A stretch of 64,000 bases of DNA from the NCBI GenBank assembly GCA_945957555.1, contig CAMFLX010000003.1:1-64000 (forward strand), in the 5' to 3' direction. Shown here in pieces: positions 61,301 to 64,000 of this stretch (its first letter is position 1; each line of letters begins with the position of its first letter). Source of the stretch: an uncultured Cytophagales bacterium (GTDB lineage Bacteria; Bacteroidota; Bacteroidia; Cytophagales; UBA9547). A program made the position numbers and the translations under genes. The notes under the pieces were generated by a model, which did not search any database, had not been told where the DNA came from, and saw only the letters and a list, made by a program, of their open reading frames with translations.

Positions 61301-64000
61301 GAGGAAAAGATATACTTCAAGATCGCCTCAAAACAAAAATCATCGGTTGACTGGAGTACTTTGGCATCTATAGAAATAGACAAAACCAGTTTGGTGCCTC
61401 ATGATAAGTTTAATGTGAGCTTCAAATTCGAAGAAAAAAACCTGAAGCTCTTTTATCAATTTGCAGGCGAGCATCAAAAGATCAACCAATGGATGGATGG
61501 CAAAAACGTCAAAGCACTCACCTATACTGCTACAGAGCCTGGCAGTGTAGCAGTAGCGATTACCTATGTCTGGAAAAACAGAACCTATAGCAAATCTCAA
61601 AGTGCATATATAGACGATGTAGAAAAGAGGCTGAACATCAAGTTCGAAACCTTCCGCGATAAGTTGCTTCCCGGCCAAAAAGAAACATGGAAACTCAAGA
61701 TAGATGGTTACAAATCTCAAAAGGTTCAACCTGAGTTTTTGGCCTTGCTGTACGATGCCTCTTTGGATCAGTTTGCGACTAACAGCCTTTACTTGAGTTA
61801 TACCAATTATTGGAACAGGCTCAACATTGCCGATGTGGGCGCTATTACCTCTATCAATTACGAAGATAGCTACAGTTTTACCGCAAACGACATTGTGGTA
61901 GACCCCAAAGAATACGACAGCTGGAAATATCCTTTGGAAAGATACAATCGCTACGGTTATGCTGTAGGAGGAATGGCCGCACCAATGAAGTCTGCCATGA
62001 GAAAAGGGGATATGGAAGACAAGAAGATGAAAGAGTCCGGAACTTATGACTTTGATCGAAATGAATCTCCAGAAATGGAGGCCGCTGCTCCTATGGAACA
62101 AGAAGAGGTAGTGGTGGGCTTTGCGGCACCAAAGAAAGAAGAAAAAACATCCACCACTATCACATCCAAAGAAACCAAAGAAGAACCGCAAATCCGTAAA
62201 AACTTCCAAGAGACTGCATTTTTCTACCCAAGTCTCAGTACTGATAGTACAGGTTCAGTATCCATCAGCTTTACCATCCCAGAAGCCTTAACACGCTGGC
62301 GCATGATGGGTATGGCACATACCAAAGACATGAAGCTGGGTTTCATAGAAAATCAGTTGGTGACGCAGAAGGATCTCATGGTAAGTCCTAACGTACCCAG
62401 ATTCTTTAGAGAGGGAGATGTGATGACGATCCAAGCCAAGGTCAATAACCTTACCGACAAAGAACTGAGTGCTGCTACCAAGATAGAATTCTTCAATGCG
62501 CTTACGATGCAGCCGATCAATACCACCTTGCTGGTTGATAAAGATGAGGCCAAAACACTTAAGATTTCGGCCAAACAAAGTGCAATGGCGGAGTGGAGGG
62601 TGAAAATTCCAGAAGGCATTGAGGCCATTACCTTTAGAATCTTTGCAAGTAGCGACACCCACAGCGATGCCGAAGAGAACACAGTAGTGGTGCTTTCCAA
62701 TAAAATGCTCGTAACAGAGACCATGCCAATAGCTGTAAACGCTGGTGAGACCAAATCCTTCAAGTTTGAAAAACTACTCACCAGTACTTCCAATACTTTA
62801 AGGAACCATAGGCTCACCTTTGAATATACCAGCAACCCAGCTTGGTATGCGGTACAGGCCTTGCCATATCTCATGGAATATCCTTATGAGTGCGCAGAGC
62901 AAACCTTTAGCAGGTTCTATGCAAATGACTTGGCAAGCTACATTAGCAACCAACACCCCAAAATCAAAGAAGTATTTGACAATTGGAAAAAGTTAGACAG
63001 TAAGGCACTACTTTCTAATCTAGAGAAAAACCAAGAGCTCAAAAACATTATGATCGAAGAAACACCATGGTTACGCGACGCGACTGATGAAACAGAAGCC
63101 AAGAAACGCATCGCCTTGCTTTTTGATGTAAACAAGATGAGTTACGAAAGGAATGCTGCGCTGCAAAAACTTCAGAAAATGCAGTTAGGTTCTGGCGCTT
63201 TCCCTTGGTTTTCAGGTATGTACCCAGACCGCTACATTACACAGCACATCGTGGCAGGGATAGGTCACTTGTACAAGATCAAGAACGAGATCACCGATGT
63301 AGAATCAGAGATCGTCAAAAACGCAATTGGCTACTTAGACAAGGAATTGGTCAATGACTTGGAAGAAATCAAAAGGTTGGTTGCTCAAAAGAAAACCACC
63401 CTTGAAGAGAATCATTTGGGCTATTCACAGATTCATTATTTGTATGCAAGAACCTTTTTTAATTTAGAGATGAATTCTCAAACCAAAGAAGCTTATACCT
63501 ATTTCTTGGGTCAAGCCGAAAAATACTGGTTGAGCAACAACCGCTTTTCTCAAGGAATGGTGGCAATCGCATTGTTTAGAAACAAGAAGGTTGAAGCCGC
63601 TCAAAAAATCGTGAAATCCATCAGCCAATACGCACTTGAAAACGAAGAAATGGGTATGTATTGGAAAGAAAACTATGGATACTACTGGTATCAAGCGCCT
63701 ATAGAGAGCCAAGCCATGATGATCGAGATGTACGCCGAAGTCACCAACGACACCAAAGCAGTAGATAAACTCAAGCTTTGGTTGCTGAAACAGAAGCAGA
63801 CGACGCGCTGGTCAACCACCAAGGCCACATCAGAAGCCTGCTATGCTTTGCTGATGAAAGGCACTGATTTCCTTTCTGAAAACGCCAAGCCGATCATCAA
63901 GCTGGGTACGCAAGAATTGAAACTTACCGAGTCTAATACCGAGGCAGGTACGGGTTATTTCAAGACTGCCTTTGAAGGTAAGGACATCAAAAAGGATATG
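58399..64000 (+). CDS. Alpha-2-macroglobulin family protein, 3' end outside the window, frameshift in signal peptide
   Basis: The gene starts at ATG 58399 behind an AGGAG sequence and encodes the signal peptide MKKIFISIILLFYS. At the GGGG run 58440-58443 the frame is lost: as written, translation stops at 58468. The coding frame resumes one base out and runs unbroken from 58463 (MTEKHKAQWDSM) to 64000, at least 1846 residues. Removing one G joins the two into a good SP-I leader ending SGIIAQ. The protein has MG domains (ILTDRAIYRPGQTVYYKIIA near 60.2 kb), a charged Pro/Glu/Met-rich bait-like segment (62.0-62.2 kb), FFYPSLSTDSTGSVSISFTI, and the thioester motif ECAEQTF with its Cys at 62891. 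It is expected to trap proteases at the cell surface or in the periplasm. The frameshift may be real, phase-variable or a sequencing error. Confidence 0.85.
58440..58443 (+). other. GGGG run at the frame break
   Basis: The run of four G lies in the signal-peptide codons. With three G the leader and the 1846-residue body are in one frame; with four, the product is a 23-residue peptide. The start codon in the body frame at 58364 is closed by a TGA at 58400, so no alternative start rescues the leader. Confidence 0.8.

Noticed and set aside
61340..62209. 289-codon minus-strand frame
   Set aside because: Lies wholly inside the alpha-2-macroglobulin coding region, antisense, with no domain.
62353..62874. 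173-codon minus-strand frame
   Set aside because: Antisense shadow of the alpha-2-macroglobulin gene.

Overview
The window looks like chromosomal DNA of a cellulolytic member of the Bacteroidota, possibly a Cytophaga/Sporocytophaga-like organism. The evidence is the lineage-specific machinery: type IX secretion (T9SS) cargo with type A and type B C-terminal sorting domains (CTDs), a PorP/SprF protein, a FecR/ECF-sigma module, TAnnTTTG-type promoters, A+T-rich spacers and a large modular GH9 cellulase. I see no rRNA or tRNA genes, CRISPR array, intact insertion sequence or prophage.

Layout. 1-6 kb: the edge of a small ORF made of 21-bp repeats, two paralogous secreted beta-helix proteins with T9SS tails, and a Bacteroidota tail-fibre-like surface protein. 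6-6.8 kb: a repeat-rich spacer. 6.8-12.4 kb: a 7TMR-DISM membrane receptor whose cytoplasmic end is an IS1595-transposase-type zinc ribbon, and an 1178-residue outer-membrane protein. 12.8-22 kb: housekeeping genes (accD, rlmH, rpoN), three overlapping small membrane-protein genes, a large SF1 helicase and two lipoproteins. 22-40 kb: a surface-protein locus with a 2.3-kilo-residue RCC1/Ig-like type B protein and its PorP/SprF partner, an ECF sigma/FecR/STN-barrel regulatory operon, a 1438-residue type B protein, and a 606-residue protein built almost entirely of tandem modules that resemble the T9SS sorting domain. 41-46.5 kb: a MacAB-TolC-like export operon with a split MacB, interrupted by a repeat-encoded ORF. 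46.7-54 kb: a duplicated WG-repeat-like secreted protein, a broken winged-helix gene, a retropepsin-like protease, a saccharopine-dehydrogenase-like enzyme and an esterase lipoprotein pair. 54.5-64 kb: the GH9 cellulase, a small helical periplasmic protein, and an alpha-2-macroglobulin that runs off the window and has a frameshift in its signal peptide.

The most coherent unit is 22-40 kb. The divergent regulators and large T9SS cargo, plus a promoter-like element shared by the 33.3-kb and 38.2-kb genes, suggest a surface-sensing circuit that controls adhesin-like proteins. The most novel observations are the polymer of CTD-like modules (38.2-40.0 kb), the DISM-IS1595 zinc-ribbon fusion (6.8-8.6 kb), the 21-bp repeat family at two distant loci, and a 117-bp dispersed element at 6.4 and 54.3 kb. 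All assignments come from reading the sequence; no database search was possible.
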